A stretch of 64,000 nt of DNA from Chryseobacterium mucoviscidosis. GTDB taxonomy: Bacteria; Bacteroidota; Bacteroidia; Flavobacteriales; Weeksellaceae. Below are positions 46,147 to 54,867 of this stretch, in pieces. The DNA is taken from contig NZ_MVAG01000091.1 in assembly GCF_002177115.1 (NCBI RefSeq), positions 62,001 through 126,000 of the forward strand. Reading direction: 5' to 3'. Below the pieces are notes generated by a model that was not told the origin of the DNA, did not search any database, and saw only the letters and a program-made list of their open reading frames with translations. The translations under genes were made by a program, and so were the position numbers. Each line of letters opens with the position of its first letter. Positions within the stretch are counted from its first letter, which is position 1.

Positions 46147-47178
46147 CTACCTCGGAATCTCTATTCCTTCTAAAATCTGTCTGATGATTTCGTCTGCGGT
46201 AAGACCTTCCATTTCTCTTTCCGGCGATACAATAACTCTGTGTCTCAGAACGGCATAACTGGCTTCTTTAATGTCTTCCGGCGTTACGAAATCTCGTCCT
46301 CTTAAAGCGGCAAATGCTTTTGATGCGGTTAACAAAGCCAGACTCGCTCTCGGAGAAGCTCCTAAATACAGGAACTGGTTTTCTCTGGTGTTGATGATAA
46401 TTTTAGCGATGTACTCCATCAGTTGAGATTCAACTATGATCTCTTTTACCAGATGCTGATAATTTTTCAGTTGCTCTGCAGTAATCACTTTATTGACAAC
46501 CTCCGCTTTATCTTCCTGCTTGCTTTCATGCTGGTTTCTGATGATGGCAATTTCCTGCTCCAGATTCGGATAACCCACATTTATTTTAAACAGAAAACGG
46601 TCAAGCTGGGCTTCCGGAAGTCTGTATGTTCCTTCATGCTCAATCGGGTTCTGGGTTGCCAATACAAGGAAAGGCTGTTCCATCGGATAGCGGATTCCGT
46701 CCATCGTGATCTGCCTTTCTTCCATCACTTCAAACAAAGCCGCCTGAGTTTTTGCCGGAGATCGGTTGATCTCGTCAATCAGGATAAAATTAGAAAAGAT
46801 AGGTCCTTTTTTAAATTCAAATTCAGAATTTTTTACGCTGAAAACAGAGGTTCCCAAAATATCGGAAGGCATAAGATCGGGCGTAAACTGAATTCTGTTG
46901 AATCCTACATCGATGGTTTTTGCCAGTAATTTTGCCGTGATGGTTTTGGCAACTCCCGGAACACCTTCAATAAGAACGTGACCGTTGGAAAGAAGTGCCG
47001 CCAAAAGATGTTCCACCATGTTTTCCTGACCGACAATTACTTTTGCAATTTCGGTTTTTACTTTTTCAAGACTTGTACGAAGCTCAATCATATCGATTCT
47101 CGACTGAAACTGATCTTCTTTTTTATCTAAGCTGATAGAAAATTCGTTTTCTATATTTGAGTTTTCAAAGTTTTCCAT
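46147..47178 (-). CDS. MoxR family AAA+ ATPase
   Basis: 343 residues from ATG 47178 (an upstream TTG is less likely). Walker A GVPGVAKT (72-79), Walker B FILIDEINRSP, sensor LATQNPIEHEGTYRLPEAQLDRF and the MoxR-specific YLGASPRASLAL. It is the chaperone of the DUF58/transglutaminase/DUF4129/DUF4350 set. Cytoplasmic, probably hexameric. 84 bases separate it from the DUF4350 gene. Confidence 0.94.
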   Translation of the reverse strand: MENFENSNIENEFSISLDKKEDQFQSRIDMIELRTSLEKVKTEIAKVIVGQENMVEHLLAALLSNGHVLIEGVPGVAKTITAKLLAKTIDVGFNRIQFTPDLMPSDILGTSVFSVKNSEFEFKKGPIFSNFILIDEINRSPAKTQAALFEVMEERQITMDGIRYPMEQPFLVLATQNPIEHEGTYRLPEAQLDRFLFKINVGYPNLEQEIAIIRNQHESKQEDKAEVVNKVITAEQLKNYQHLVKEIIVESQLMEYIAKIIINTRENQFLYLGASPRASLALLTASKAFAALRGRDFVTPEDIKEASYAVLRHRVIVSPEREMEGLTADEIIRQILEGIEIPR

Positions 47179-47268
47179 ATACAATAATTTATCAATACTA
47201 CAGTGTATCCAATTGCCAATTACATTGAGAATTACAACACTGTTGTATTTTCAGATTGTTACATTTTT

Positions 47269-48426
47269 TTAAATAATTTCATCCAAAATTTTATTCATTC
47301 TCACAAGATCTTCCTTTATTACGTGCGCGTAAAGATCCTGCCCTTTTTTAATCAGCCCAATGGCTTCATCAATCATTTCCATTGGTTTTCCGGTTTTCAG
47401 ATGGAGTTTTTTTGCAAATTCTTCATCTAATTTCTGAGTATCGATAAGGAGGTCCATTCTTACTTTGTTCAGGAAGTACTGTGCTTTTTTCGACATCATA
47501 TCATGGAAATCGCCTTCCTGAAGATAAAGATTTCCGATACTTTTCACAAAATCTACCGAGTTATTTTTCAGCGGTTCCACAATCGGGACAATGCGCTGTT
47601 TTCTTTTGGCATTAAAGAAAATAAACAAAGCCAGACCGCCCAGAAGAACCCACCAAGCATATTTTAAAGCAGGATTTGAAAGGATAAACCTCAGCAGAAA
47701 CTGGGAAGATTTCGAATTGCTTTCCAGAAACCACAATGTTTCTTTATCATCCAGATAAGAAAAAACGTCCTGTGCATATTTTACATTTCCGGGTTTCAAA
47801 AGATAGTAATTGGTAATAAAAAGCGGTTCGCAATGGACGTAAAAGTAACCTTCCCCGAATTTTATTTTAACAAAGTTTGCCTGATCGTCATTATTTTTTT
47901 CCACTGTCTTTCCTAAGACTTCAGATCCCGGTTTAATGAAAGTAAAACCTCTTCCGGATGGAAATTTATCCAATTTAATGAAATCGTTCTGGTATTTCGT
48001 GTCGGTAAGTTTTAAAACATTTTCGTCCCGAAAAGAAATCATAGAATCATAATAACCGATGCTGTCGGAAATTTCTTTCGGCATTTCGCTGATAATCAAC
48101 ATTGCGTTGGAACCTTTGGAAACTTCTTCCAGAATTTTATTCCACGATTCTGTATCTACTTCATGCTCAATGACAAGGATATTATGACTGCCTTTTTCTT
48201 TATTCTGGGTATAATAATCGTAAGGAGTCTGATCTATTTTTTTAACTTTATTCTTAAAAAGATCTTTGATCTCGTTATTAAAAACATACAGTCCGAACGG
48301 TGATTTTTGATAAGTCTTGAAATTCTTCCTCCAATCCGTACTTTCTGTTTTGTTGACTTCAAACAACGCCAGAATAATCATCACCACGACGAAGATTACA
48401 GCATATATTTTGAAAGTTTTGTTCAT
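47269..48426 (-). CDS. DUF4350 domain membrane protein
   Basis: 385 residues with two membrane segments: 8-25 (IYAVIFVVVMIILALFEV) and about 260-278 (YAWWVLLGGLALFIFF). The extracytoplasmic region between (GLYVFNNEIKDLF, ILVIEHEVDTESWNKILEEVSKGSNAMLIISEMP) is the DUF4350 domain, a Rossmann-like fold found in MoxR clusters. A helical cytoplasmic tail follows. 12 bases after DUF4129. Confidence 0.85.
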   Translation of the reverse strand: MNKTFKIYAVIFVVVMIILALFEVNKTESTDWRKNFKTYQKSPFGLYVFNNEIKDLFKNKVKKIDQTPYDYYTQNKEKGSHNILVIEHEVDTESWNKILEEVSKGSNAMLIISEMPKEISDSIGYYDSMISFRDENVLKLTDTKYQNDFIKLDKFPSGRGFTFIKPGSEVLGKTVEKNNDDQANFVKIKFGEGYFYVHCEPLFITNYYLLKPGNVKYAQDVFSYLDDKETLWFLESNSKSSQFLLRFILSNPALKYAWWVLLGGLALFIFFNAKRKQRIVPIVEPLKNNSVDFVKSIGNLYLQEGDFHDMMSKKAQYFLNKVRMDLLIDTQKLDEEFAKKLHLKTGKPMEMIDEAIGLIKKGQDLYAHVIKEDLVRMNKILDEII

Positions 48427-48438
48427 GATAACAATTAA

Positions 48439-49233
48439 TTACGGTTTAAAGGATTGATATTGGTTTTTAAATTTCAGGTAGTTTTCTTCATCAATAGAGA
48501 ATTCTCCGTACCAGACATAATCGAAAATATAGGCAAGATCGTAAAAACTTTCTTTTAAGTGTGGTGCTTTCAGCTCTGCCGCATAATCTTTATTGGTTTT
48601 TTCCGGATTCCAGACGATGAGTTTCTTATCGCTTAATTTTTTTAAGACAAATAAAAACTGATAACGCACCGCCGAACGGAAATCGCCCGATTTTTCAAAT
48701 TTCAGAATACTTTCCGGGAAATTAATCTCGTGAATATTTTCATGAAGTTCTTCTTCGCGGATATCCACTTTCCGGTTTTTCTTTCCGAAGAATGAAATTC
48801 CGCCGTTCCCTATGAGATATTTAATGATGAAATACAGCAGGAAACCGACAAGAATAATCACAAAAAGACGCACTAAAATCCCTGCGAAATTTCCGGATTT
48901 TGTAAATACGGTTTCCCCGAAAATACTGTCTAACAATTCTGCGAGCTTCTTCATCAGCTTCTGCCCGAAAGACATTCTGGGTTTTACCGTAGTATAATCG
49001 AAGTCTTTGTCTTTGTATCTTGAAGGGATGTTGTCTTTAAATTTTTTAGGATAAACAGTGTTTTCCGTTACCGGATTTTTATACAATACAGAATCTGCAC
49101 GGTACATATTCCTGTAATGTCCCGTTTCTATCGAGTCCAGAAAAACTGCTTCTTCAGGAGGCAGATCGTCCTGCTGCTGAGAAAAAGCAGTTCCGAAGCT
49201 GAAAAAAAGCAGTAAAAGAAGAAGCCTATTCAT
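48439..49233 (-). CDS. DUF4129 domain membrane protein
   Basis: 264 residues: signal peptide (MNRLLLLLLFFSFGTAFSQ), one central membrane segment (about 122-143, LVRLFVIILVGFLLYFIIKYLIG), then the DUF4129 domain (FEKSGDFRSAVRYQFLFVLKKLS ... DYVWYGEFSIDEENYLKFK). Typical partner of MoxR and DUF4350. Overlaps the upstream membrane protein gene by eight bases. Confidence 0.87.
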   Translation of the reverse strand: MNRLLLLLLFFSFGTAFSQQQDDLPPEEAVFLDSIETGHYRNMYRADSVLYKNPVTENTVYPKKFKDNIPSRYKDKDFDYTTVKPRMSFGQKLMKKLAELLDSIFGETVFTKSGNFAGILVRLFVIILVGFLLYFIIKYLIGNGGISFFGKKNRKVDIREEELHENIHEINFPESILKFEKSGDFRSAVRYQFLFVLKKLSDKKLIVWNPEKTNKDYAAELKAPHLKESFYDLAYIFDYVWYGEFSIDEENYLKFKNQYQSFKP

Positions 49234-50185
49234 TATTTCCTATTGTTTCTATTTCTGCCAGTTCCATTTTCTGATGAAGATCGGTGCGGCTGTCGTAATA
49301 CATCAATCCTGAATTTACATACAGAACATTCATTAAAATGGTTGAAACCAATGTTGAAAGTCCGTAGATAAAGAATATAACAATCCCGAAATTTCCGGAG
49401 AAAGGATTCTGTTCAAAATTCCCATCCGGAGCGGTTGTTGAAAGTTTAAGAATGTATAAAACCATCGGAACTCCGGATAAAAATCCGCTTACAATATAAA
49501 AAAGCAGTCCCAAAATAATGGTTACGCCCCAATATTTCCAGTAGGGAGATTTTTCTCTGCCATTCGGATAAGAAAACTGGGATCTTACGGCATAACTTAG
49601 GCTTTCGAAAAAACCTTTATTTCCGTTAAAATAATCGTAGCAGAGAAAAGTGATGATGCTGAATAAATTCGGCAGGATAAAAAGCAGCAGAAAAATTCCA
49701 ATGAAAAAAAACACCAACAGATAAGAAAATCCGAAAATAGCAGTTGCAACCGGCATTACCAAAAAGGTAAGCCCGAAATAGGCAATGAAAACTTTTTTAG
49801 AATTCACTTTAAAATCACTGATGATATCATCTGTTTTTATTTCTTTCTGCCCTTCCGCAATTCTTTTCATATAAAATACAGGAAAAAGCAGATTAACCGT
49901 CATTAAAGCTGTGGAAAGCACAAAAAGCACAATTCCCGCGATGATAATCAGTCCTAAATTATCCTGAAAATACTGTTCAAAATAATAGCTTTGTCCGCTC
50001 ATATTCGATCCGAAAATGGCACCGAAGAATTCTCTAAATCCTACCACCATCACAACAACGGTTAAAATAAGCAGCAAGCCGTTCAGCAGAATAAAATTTT
50101 TAAAATAATTCTTCCCGTATAATTTGAAAAAAGCAAAAGTTTCGCTGATGAAACTTCCGAAATCTCTTTTTTTATAAAACTGCAT
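49226..50185 (-). CDS. Polytopic membrane protein of the MoxR cluster
   Basis: 319 residues from ATG 50185 (MQFYKKRDFGSF); a TTG 33 bases earlier would only add residues within the upstream gene. About six hydrophobic segments (35-55, 85-110, 140-165, 167-195, 235-265, 275-300). No domain recognised; a conserved neighbour of SpoIIM-like and DUF4129 genes in Bacteroidota. Overlaps spoIIM by 14 and DUF4129 by eight bases, so tightly coupled. Confidence 0.75.
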   Translation of the reverse strand: MQFYKKRDFGSFISETFAFFKLYGKNYFKNFILLNGLLLILTVVVMVVGFREFFGAIFGSNMSGQSYYFEQYFQDNLGLIIIAGIVLFVLSTALMTVNLLFPVFYMKRIAEGQKEIKTDDIISDFKVNSKKVFIAYFGLTFLVMPVATAIFGFSYLLVFFFIGIFLLLFILPNLFSIITFLCYDYFNGNKGFFESLSYAVRSQFSYPNGREKSPYWKYWGVTIILGLLFYIVSGFLSGVPMVLYILKLSTTAPDGNFEQNPFSGNFGIVIFFIYGLSTLVSTILMNVLYVNSGLMYYDSRTDLHQKMELAEIETIGNNE

Positions 50186-51155
50186 CCTGAATCTGGTTAT
50201 TAATTTTTTTGCTGACAACAGACGGATAAATACAGTAATAAAACCCGATGATTGCCAAAGACCCGAAAATAATAATTAAATTTAAAATTAAAGGCATTTT
50301 CAGGGCGTGTCTTGTTACATATCCTTCAATAATTCCTGCACAGATGGTGAAAGGAACGGTACTCAGGAATATTTTGAATGAATCTTTAAATCCGCTTTTG
50401 AAAGAATTAAATCTTGACAGTGTTTTCGGAAATAAAATAGAGGCTCCCAGAATAAGACCGCACATGGCTTCCACTACCATCGCAAAGATTTCAAAAACTC
50501 CGTGAAGCCAGATTCCTCTTGCGCTGTCTTTTAGCGCGCCGTAATCGTAAAAGAAATACTGGAAAGAGCCGAGCATCACACTGTTGTTCAGCAATGCCCA
50601 CAAAGTTCCTACTCCGCCTGCAATTCCGTAGATATACAGTCTTGCACCAACTTTTATATTGTTGAAAATAATTCCGATCGTACTTCCCCATGTAGAACCG
50701 CTCTGGTAAACTCCTACCGCATTTCCTGCCTTAATGTTTTCAATCGTCTGGTTCACATATTCTTCACCCAGAATAACTTTGGCGAAATCTTTATCGTAAA
50801 TTCCGGAAAGCAGACCGATTAAGGTAAATAATGTAAAGAACAGAAAAGCATATCCCAAATACCTTCTGTACTGGTACATCAGCAAAGGAACTTCGGTTTT
50901 GAAGAAATGCAGAAACCTGTTTTCTTCTACCCTTTTTGTTTTATAAATTTTCTGGAAGATCTGTGCCGACAAATGGTTAAGATAAACCGTGGTATTACTT
51001 TTCGGGTAATACGTCTGTGCAAAAGAAAGGTCGTTAACGAGGTTGATGTACAGCGAAGAGAGATCATCAGGATTTTTTTTAATTTTCCCCTGAATAACCT
51101 GTTCTATTCCCAACCATTTTTCTTTATTTTGTTTAATGAAATAAACTTCTCTCAT
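50172..51155 (-). CDS. SpoIIM-like (stage II sporulation protein M family) membrane protein
   Basis: 327 residues from ATG 51155 (MREVYFIKQNKEKW); a longer frame from TTG 51191 would overlap the divergent RDD start. Family features: an N-terminal helical part, then five or six membrane segments (from YLGYAFLFFTLFTLIGLL, about 96) with GSTWGSTIGIIFNNIKVGARLYIYGIAGG and LHGVFEIFAMVVEAMCGLILG. Not sporulation-related in this lineage; it marks the MoxR cluster. Starts 27 bases from the divergent RDD gene. Confidence 0.87.
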   Translation of the reverse strand: MREVYFIKQNKEKWLGIEQVIQGKIKKNPDDLSSLYINLVNDLSFAQTYYPKSNTTVYLNHLSAQIFQKIYKTKRVEENRFLHFFKTEVPLLMYQYRRYLGYAFLFFTLFTLIGLLSGIYDKDFAKVILGEEYVNQTIENIKAGNAVGVYQSGSTWGSTIGIIFNNIKVGARLYIYGIAGGVGTLWALLNNSVMLGSFQYFFYDYGALKDSARGIWLHGVFEIFAMVVEAMCGLILGASILFPKTLSRFNSFKSGFKDSFKIFLSTVPFTICAGIIEGYVTRHALKMPLILNLIIIFGSLAIIGFYYCIYPSVVSKKINNQIQDAVL

Positions 51156-51182
51156 AATTGTAAGGCTAAAATAATAAAAATA

Positions 51183-51923
51183 ATGTCTCAAATCGCGATA
51201 AATACTTCACAAAATGTAAATATTAATTTCAACATTGCTGGTGTTGGAGAAAGACTTCTTGCTTATATTATCGATCTTCTTATTAAAATTGCGTACACCA
51301 TCGCTATTCTGTATCTTTTTTTCAATATTCTGAATCTGGGATATGTGATGGATGGGCTGGATCAGTGGTCGATTATTGCTATTTACAGCATTCTTCTTTT
51401 CCCGACCGCGATTTATCCTCTTGTTCTGGAAAGCCTTATGGAAGGGCAGACTCCGGGAAAGAAAGTCATGAAAATCCGTGTGGTGAAAATCGACGGTTAT
51501 CAGGCGGGATTCGGAGATTATATGATTCGCTGGGTTTTCAGGATCATCGATATTTCTATTATCGGTCTTATCTCTGCCATTGTTTCCAAAAACAACCAGC
51601 GTTTGGGAGATATTGCATCAGGAACCGCCGTTATTTCTTTAAAAAACAACATCAATATTTCGCATACGATTCTGGAAAACATTAAAGAAGATTATGTTCC
51701 AACTTTTCCGCAGGTCATTGCTTTAAGCGATAATGATATGAGAATCATCAAAGATAATTATCTGAAAGCTTTACGAGTGGACGACCGACAAATCATCAGC
51801 AAACTTTCCGATAAAATTAAAGGAATTCTGAAGCTGGAAGTAGATCCTACCAAAATGACGGAAAGGCAGTTCATCGGAGTTGTTATTAAGGATTACAATT
51901 ATTATACGGGGAAAGACAGTTAG
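51183..51923 (+). CDS. RDD family membrane protein
   Basis: 246 residues from ATG 51183 (MSQIAINTSQNVNI); the frame is open further upstream but that part is antisense to spoIIM. The RDD domain is recognised from GVGERLLAYIIDLLI (Arg and Asp), the second segment with PTAIYPLVLESLMEGQTPGKKVMKIRVV and NNQRLGDIASGTAVI. Three membrane helices. Divergent from spoIIM with only 27 bases between starts, so promoters overlap. RDD proteins accompany SpoIIM-like proteins in this cluster. Confidence 0.9.
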   Translation: MSQIAINTSQNVNINFNIAGVGERLLAYIIDLLIKIAYTIAILYLFFNILNLGYVMDGLDQWSIIAIYSILLFPTAIYPLVLESLMEGQTPGKKVMKIRVVKIDGYQAGFGDYMIRWVFRIIDISIIGLISAIVSKNNQRLGDIASGTAVISLKNNINISHTILENIKEDYVPTFPQVIALSDNDMRIIKDNYLKALRVDDRQIISKLSDKIKGILKLEVDPTKMTERQFIGVVIKDYNYYTGKDS

Positions 51924-51967
51924 GAAGACGATTTTAAAATATTTTCAAAACACTCTGCTTATAAAAA

Positions 51968-52950
51968 CTCCCGCAGATTTAAAGATTTTGCAGATGATTC
52001 TGTAAAATTCGACAAATAATTTTTATTAATTTGATTTAGAAACTGCAATCTAAACGCAAAGAAAAAAGTTTTCACCTCATTAAAACTCCGTCGCAGACGG
52101 ATGAGGAAGCGCGCTTCTTAGCAGATGAAATCTGCATTCACTTTGCTCCCTAAATATATTCATTCTCAAAATAAAAACTTTGCGTTTAGATAATCTTGAG
52201 CAAATTTTGTCATGCTGAAAGCATCTTTACGATTATATTTTGTAGATTTCTACTGCGTCGAAATGAAAGAGCTGTTTATGAAAGCTCCCGCAGATTTTGC
52301 GGATTTTGCAGATGATTCTTAAAAAAATATCAAATGCTTATACAAAAATTTTTTATTGATTTGATTTAAAAACTGCAATCTAAACGCAAAGGAAAAAGTT
52401 TTCACCTCATTAAAGAGAAGCAAAGATACTCCGTCGCAGACGGATGATGAAGCGCGCTTCTGAGCAGATGAAATCTGCCTTCACTTTGCTCCCTTAATAT
52501 ATTCATTCTCAAAATAAAAACTTTGCGTTTAGATAATCCGGAACAAAGTTTGTCATGCTGAAAGCATCTTTAGGATTATATTTTGTAGATTTCTACTGCG
52601 TCGAAATGACAGAGCTGTTTATGAAAGCTCCCGCAGATTTTGCGAATTTAGCAGATGATTCTGAAAAAACCATCGGACGCTTATGCAAACATATTTTTAT
52701 TGATTTAAAAACTGCAATCTAAACGCAAAGGAAAAAAGTTTTCCCCTCATTAAAGAGAAGCAAAGATACTCCGTCGCAGACGGATGATGAAGCGCGCTTC
52801 TTAGCAGATGAAATCTGCCTTCACTTTGCTGCCTAAATGTATTCATTCTCAAAACAAAAACTTTGCGTTTAGATAATCCGAAACAAAGTTTGTATTGCTG
52901 AAAAGCATCTTTAGGATTATATTTGATGGATTTCTCCTTCGTCGAAATGA
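51968..52950. repeat. Tandem array of three multi-hairpin repeat units
   Basis: Three imperfect copies begin with CTCCCGCAGATTTT at 51968, 52285 and 52628 (periods 317 and 343) and end near a GTCGAAATGA at 52257, 52600 and 52941. Each unit holds nested inverted repeats: CTAAACGCAAAG ... CTTTGCGTTTAG (unit 1: 52050-52061 and 52178-52189), inside it a GCAAAG/CTTTGC pair (units 2-3), TCCGT-cgcag-ACGGA, GAAGCGCGCTTC, and GCAGAT-gaa-ATCTGC; then TGCT-gaa-AGCA and ATTTC/GAAAT. Unit 1 lacks a 14-base AGAGAAGCAAAGAT segment, explaining its shorter length. No ORF. It fills the 1040-base gap between converging RDD and a minus-strand gene. Confidence 0.85.
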
Positions 52951-52963
52951 CATAATATTCAAA

Positions 52964-53470
52964 CTATATCATTCTAAAACTACGCGTGTAAAAGAACTGA
53001 GCAACCATCGCCAAAATCAGCAGGACAAAATGCAATACTCTAATTTTTAGTTTATATCTACGGATGATGCAAAGAAAAATAATGTTGATAACGGATGTAA
53101 AAAGTATCGCCACATCATGTATATTTTTCACTTCTGAAATATCAAGATCAAAAGCGCAACGCCTTACCGTTCCAAAATTGAACCTGCAAAAGTGAATGAA
53201 AAAAGACAACATACACGAGAGGTACAAAATGATAACGTATTCTGAAAAATCTTTTACAAACTGGTTTCTTTCTTTACCAATAAGGGCAAAACCTAAATTT
53301 ATAAGTGACAACAGTAAACAGGACGTTATGGTAAAAAGAATATCATAATTCCCAAAATTCAGAAGATGGTACACCACAAAATACTGAATGGAAACATACA
53401 GCGCTCCCACCGTTACAGGAAGCCAAAAGAAATGATAAACGAAATAATTTAAATTTGATCTTTCCGGCAT
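52964..53470 (-). CDS. Small polytopic membrane protein, unknown function
   Basis: 168 residues with four predicted membrane helices (about 14-35, 44-66, 78-97, 115-160 region in two). Positive residues at helix ends. I recognise no domain. It ends 14 bases from the repeat array and has a long upstream spacer. Function unknown. Confidence 0.65.
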   Translation of the reverse strand: MPERSNLNYFVYHFFWLPVTVGALYVSIQYFVVYHLLNFGNYDILFTITSCLLLSLINLGFALIGKERNQFVKDFSEYVIILYLSCMLSFFIHFCRFNFGTVRRCAFDLDISEVKNIHDVAILFTSVINIIFLCIIRRYKLKIRVLHFVLLILAMVAQFFYTRSFRMI

Positions 53471-53590
53471 TTTAGTTTTTTGATAATGTTAATACTATTC
53501 AGAATTTCAATAAGATATTCTGTTCCCTATTCATTAGATTTCCCTTTGTAAACTGTAGAAATCTTACAATGTGAATGTTTGTGAAATGAT

Positions 53591-53625
53591 AAGAGGGCAT
53601 CTAAATTTTAGAAAGCCCTCTTTTT
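53591..53625. terminator. Hairpin between two minus-strand genes
   Basis: AAGAGGGC / GCCCTCTT (53591-53598, 53615-53622) with inner CTAAA/TTTAG. The T-run follows on the plus strand, although both neighbours are on the minus strand; the remaining 215-base gap is AT-rich. Confidence 0.5.
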
Positions 53626-53685
53626 CTTTGTCTTACATCATTCTAAAATTTTAATAAAGAATATTAGATAATAAATTTTTAGTTT

Positions 53686-54465
53686 CTAATATAAATTCAA
53701 TTCAATAGGATTATATTTTTTTAGAGCTTCTTCCGCATTTTTTCTCATGTATTCACGATCTTCTGGATTTTCTATAAATTGCTCATTTAATTTTAATTTT
53801 CCGGCAAGCCTGTTCTTAAAAACTTCAGCTACTTTTTCTTTAGACATATTTTTTATATTGGTTGCAATATTAGCAGATTTGCAAGTATATTTTCTTTTTC
53901 TGAAAGCATAAAGAGTATAATGATAATCGTCTTTAGAATCGTACACTTCAGTAATTAATCCCGGTAATCCGTTAAATTTATACGGTCCAAATTGGAAGGG
54001 GATATCCGTAGTAAACCAAGCGATCCAAGTTCTGCCGTATTTCGTAACTTCTGCTCTTTGACATTTATACCCTGCAACAGTTTTGAACTCGTTTTTAATC
54101 TTCCAGTTTATATTGTTTGGTTCCTCATATCCGAAATAAGAATAATTAATTTCATCAGTAACATACAATTTTGCAGACGTTGTTCCAATATAGCCTCTAA
54201 AATCCGTATTATATTTCATTGCTTCGTCGAGTGTGTTGAGTTTTTTCTCTACTATAAGAGAATCTGAAATATATCTGTGTAAATCTTTAAAAAAGGAAGA
54301 TTTTTCATTAATTAGAAGAGCAAATGTGGTTTCTTTTTTGGAATTGCTTGCATTTGAAAGCTTGTAATTTAGCTTATAATTTGCTTCATAAACAACATCA
54401 AATTTTTTCTGCGAAAAAACAGCTATCACAATCAATAAGTGAAATAATAATACAATCTTTTTCAT
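53686..54465 (-). CDS. GLPGLI family protein
   Basis: 259 residues with a signal peptide (MKKIVLLFHLLIVIAVFS). The namesake motif FGPYKFNGLPGLITEVYD lies near 160-177, with GYKCQRAEVTKYGRTWIAWFTTDIP before it. GLPGLI proteins are abundant in Bacteroidota, periplasmic or surface, function unknown. Small basic C-terminus. A strong terminator of the upstream small gene sits 18 bases before its start, so it needs its own promoter there or reads through. Confidence 0.9.
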   Translation of the reverse strand: MKKIVLLFHLLIVIAVFSQKKFDVVYEANYKLNYKLSNASNSKKETTFALLINEKSSFFKDLHRYISDSLIVEKKLNTLDEAMKYNTDFRGYIGTTSAKLYVTDEINYSYFGYEEPNNINWKIKNEFKTVAGYKCQRAEVTKYGRTWIAWFTTDIPFQFGPYKFNGLPGLITEVYDSKDDYHYTLYAFRKRKYTCKSANIATNIKNMSKEKVAEVFKNRLAGKLKLNEQFIENPEDREYMRKNAEEALKKYNPIELNLY

Positions 54466-54482
54466 CTAAACATTCTTTTCTA

Positions 54483-54510
54483 AATAAAAACCGCCACTTT
54501 TTATGGCGGT
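54483..54510 (-). terminator. Terminator of the small secreted peptide gene
   Basis: Minus strand ACCGCCA, 7-nt loop, TGGCGGT (54504-54510, 54490-54496) then TTTTTATTTA. Confidence 0.85.
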
Positions 54511-54530
54511 CATGCATTTTTTAATAATTC

Positions 54531-54740
54531 TTAATGGTAATAAATATGAATCACCACTGTACCGGCATTTGGACAAACTTCACTATTAACATCTCCTAAA
54601 TAGTTTGCAAGCTGATCTAATGTCATGTGATCTGCGATAGTTTGGCTCACTTGAAGAACTTTTCCACAAGAAGTTCTGAAAGGGAAAGCAGAAACGACTC
54701 CTGCCACTAAGAAAGCCCCTAATAAAATTGCTTTTTTCAT
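54531..54740 (-). CDS. Small secreted two-cysteine peptide
   Basis: 69 residues: signal peptide (MKKAILLGAFLVAGVVSA), mature about 51 residues with two Cys (TSCGKV, EVCPNA), and an amphipathic stretch MTLDQLANYLGDVNSE. The spacing of the Cys residues would allow one disulfide. Ends in TVVIHIYYH. No family name known to me; sits divergent from an XRE regulator and before a GLPGLI gene. Possibly a secreted bacteriocin-like or signalling peptide, or simply a structural exported protein; the sequence cannot decide. Confidence 0.7.
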   Translation of the reverse strand: MKKAILLGAFLVAGVVSAFPFRTSCGKVLQVSQTIADHMTLDQLANYLGDVNSEVCPNAGTVVIHIYYH

Positions 54741-54770
54741 AATTGTTTTTTTTCATTTGTTAAACAGATC

Positions 54771-54801
54771 AAAAATAAAAATTTAGTACAAGTAAATACA
54801 A
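54771..54801 (-). promoter_or_regulatory. Promoter of the small secreted peptide gene
   Basis: Minus strand TTG (54799-54801), 20 bp, TATTTTTG (54771-54778), 30 bases before the ATG. Lies 9 bases from the XRE operator half-sites. Confidence 0.7.
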
Positions 54802-54809
54802 TTTTCTTT

Positions 54810-54850
54810 TTGCGATTTTATTGCGATTTTTCGCAAAAAATTTATCTTTA
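54810..54850 (+). promoter_or_regulatory. XRE gene promoter with overlapping operator
   Basis: TTG (54821-54823), 19 bp, TATCTTTA (54843-54850) gives the promoter. An inverted repeat TTGCGA-TTTT-TCGCAA (54821-54836) sits exactly on the -33 box and a third half-site TTGCGA lies at 54810, 11 bases (one helical turn) upstream. This is a typical autorepression layout. Confidence 0.7.
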
Positions 54851-54867
54851 CACTAAACTTTACAGAA

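Noticed and set aside
50907..51182. 92 codons upstream of the RDD gene as part of its coding region
   Set aside because: They are antisense to the well-supported SpoIIM N-terminus and the RDD ATG at 51183 starts a typical N-terminus.
51968..52950. Tandem array considered as a CRISPR
   Set aside because: Units are about 300 bp and diverged, not short exact repeats with unique spacers, and no cas genes lie nearby.
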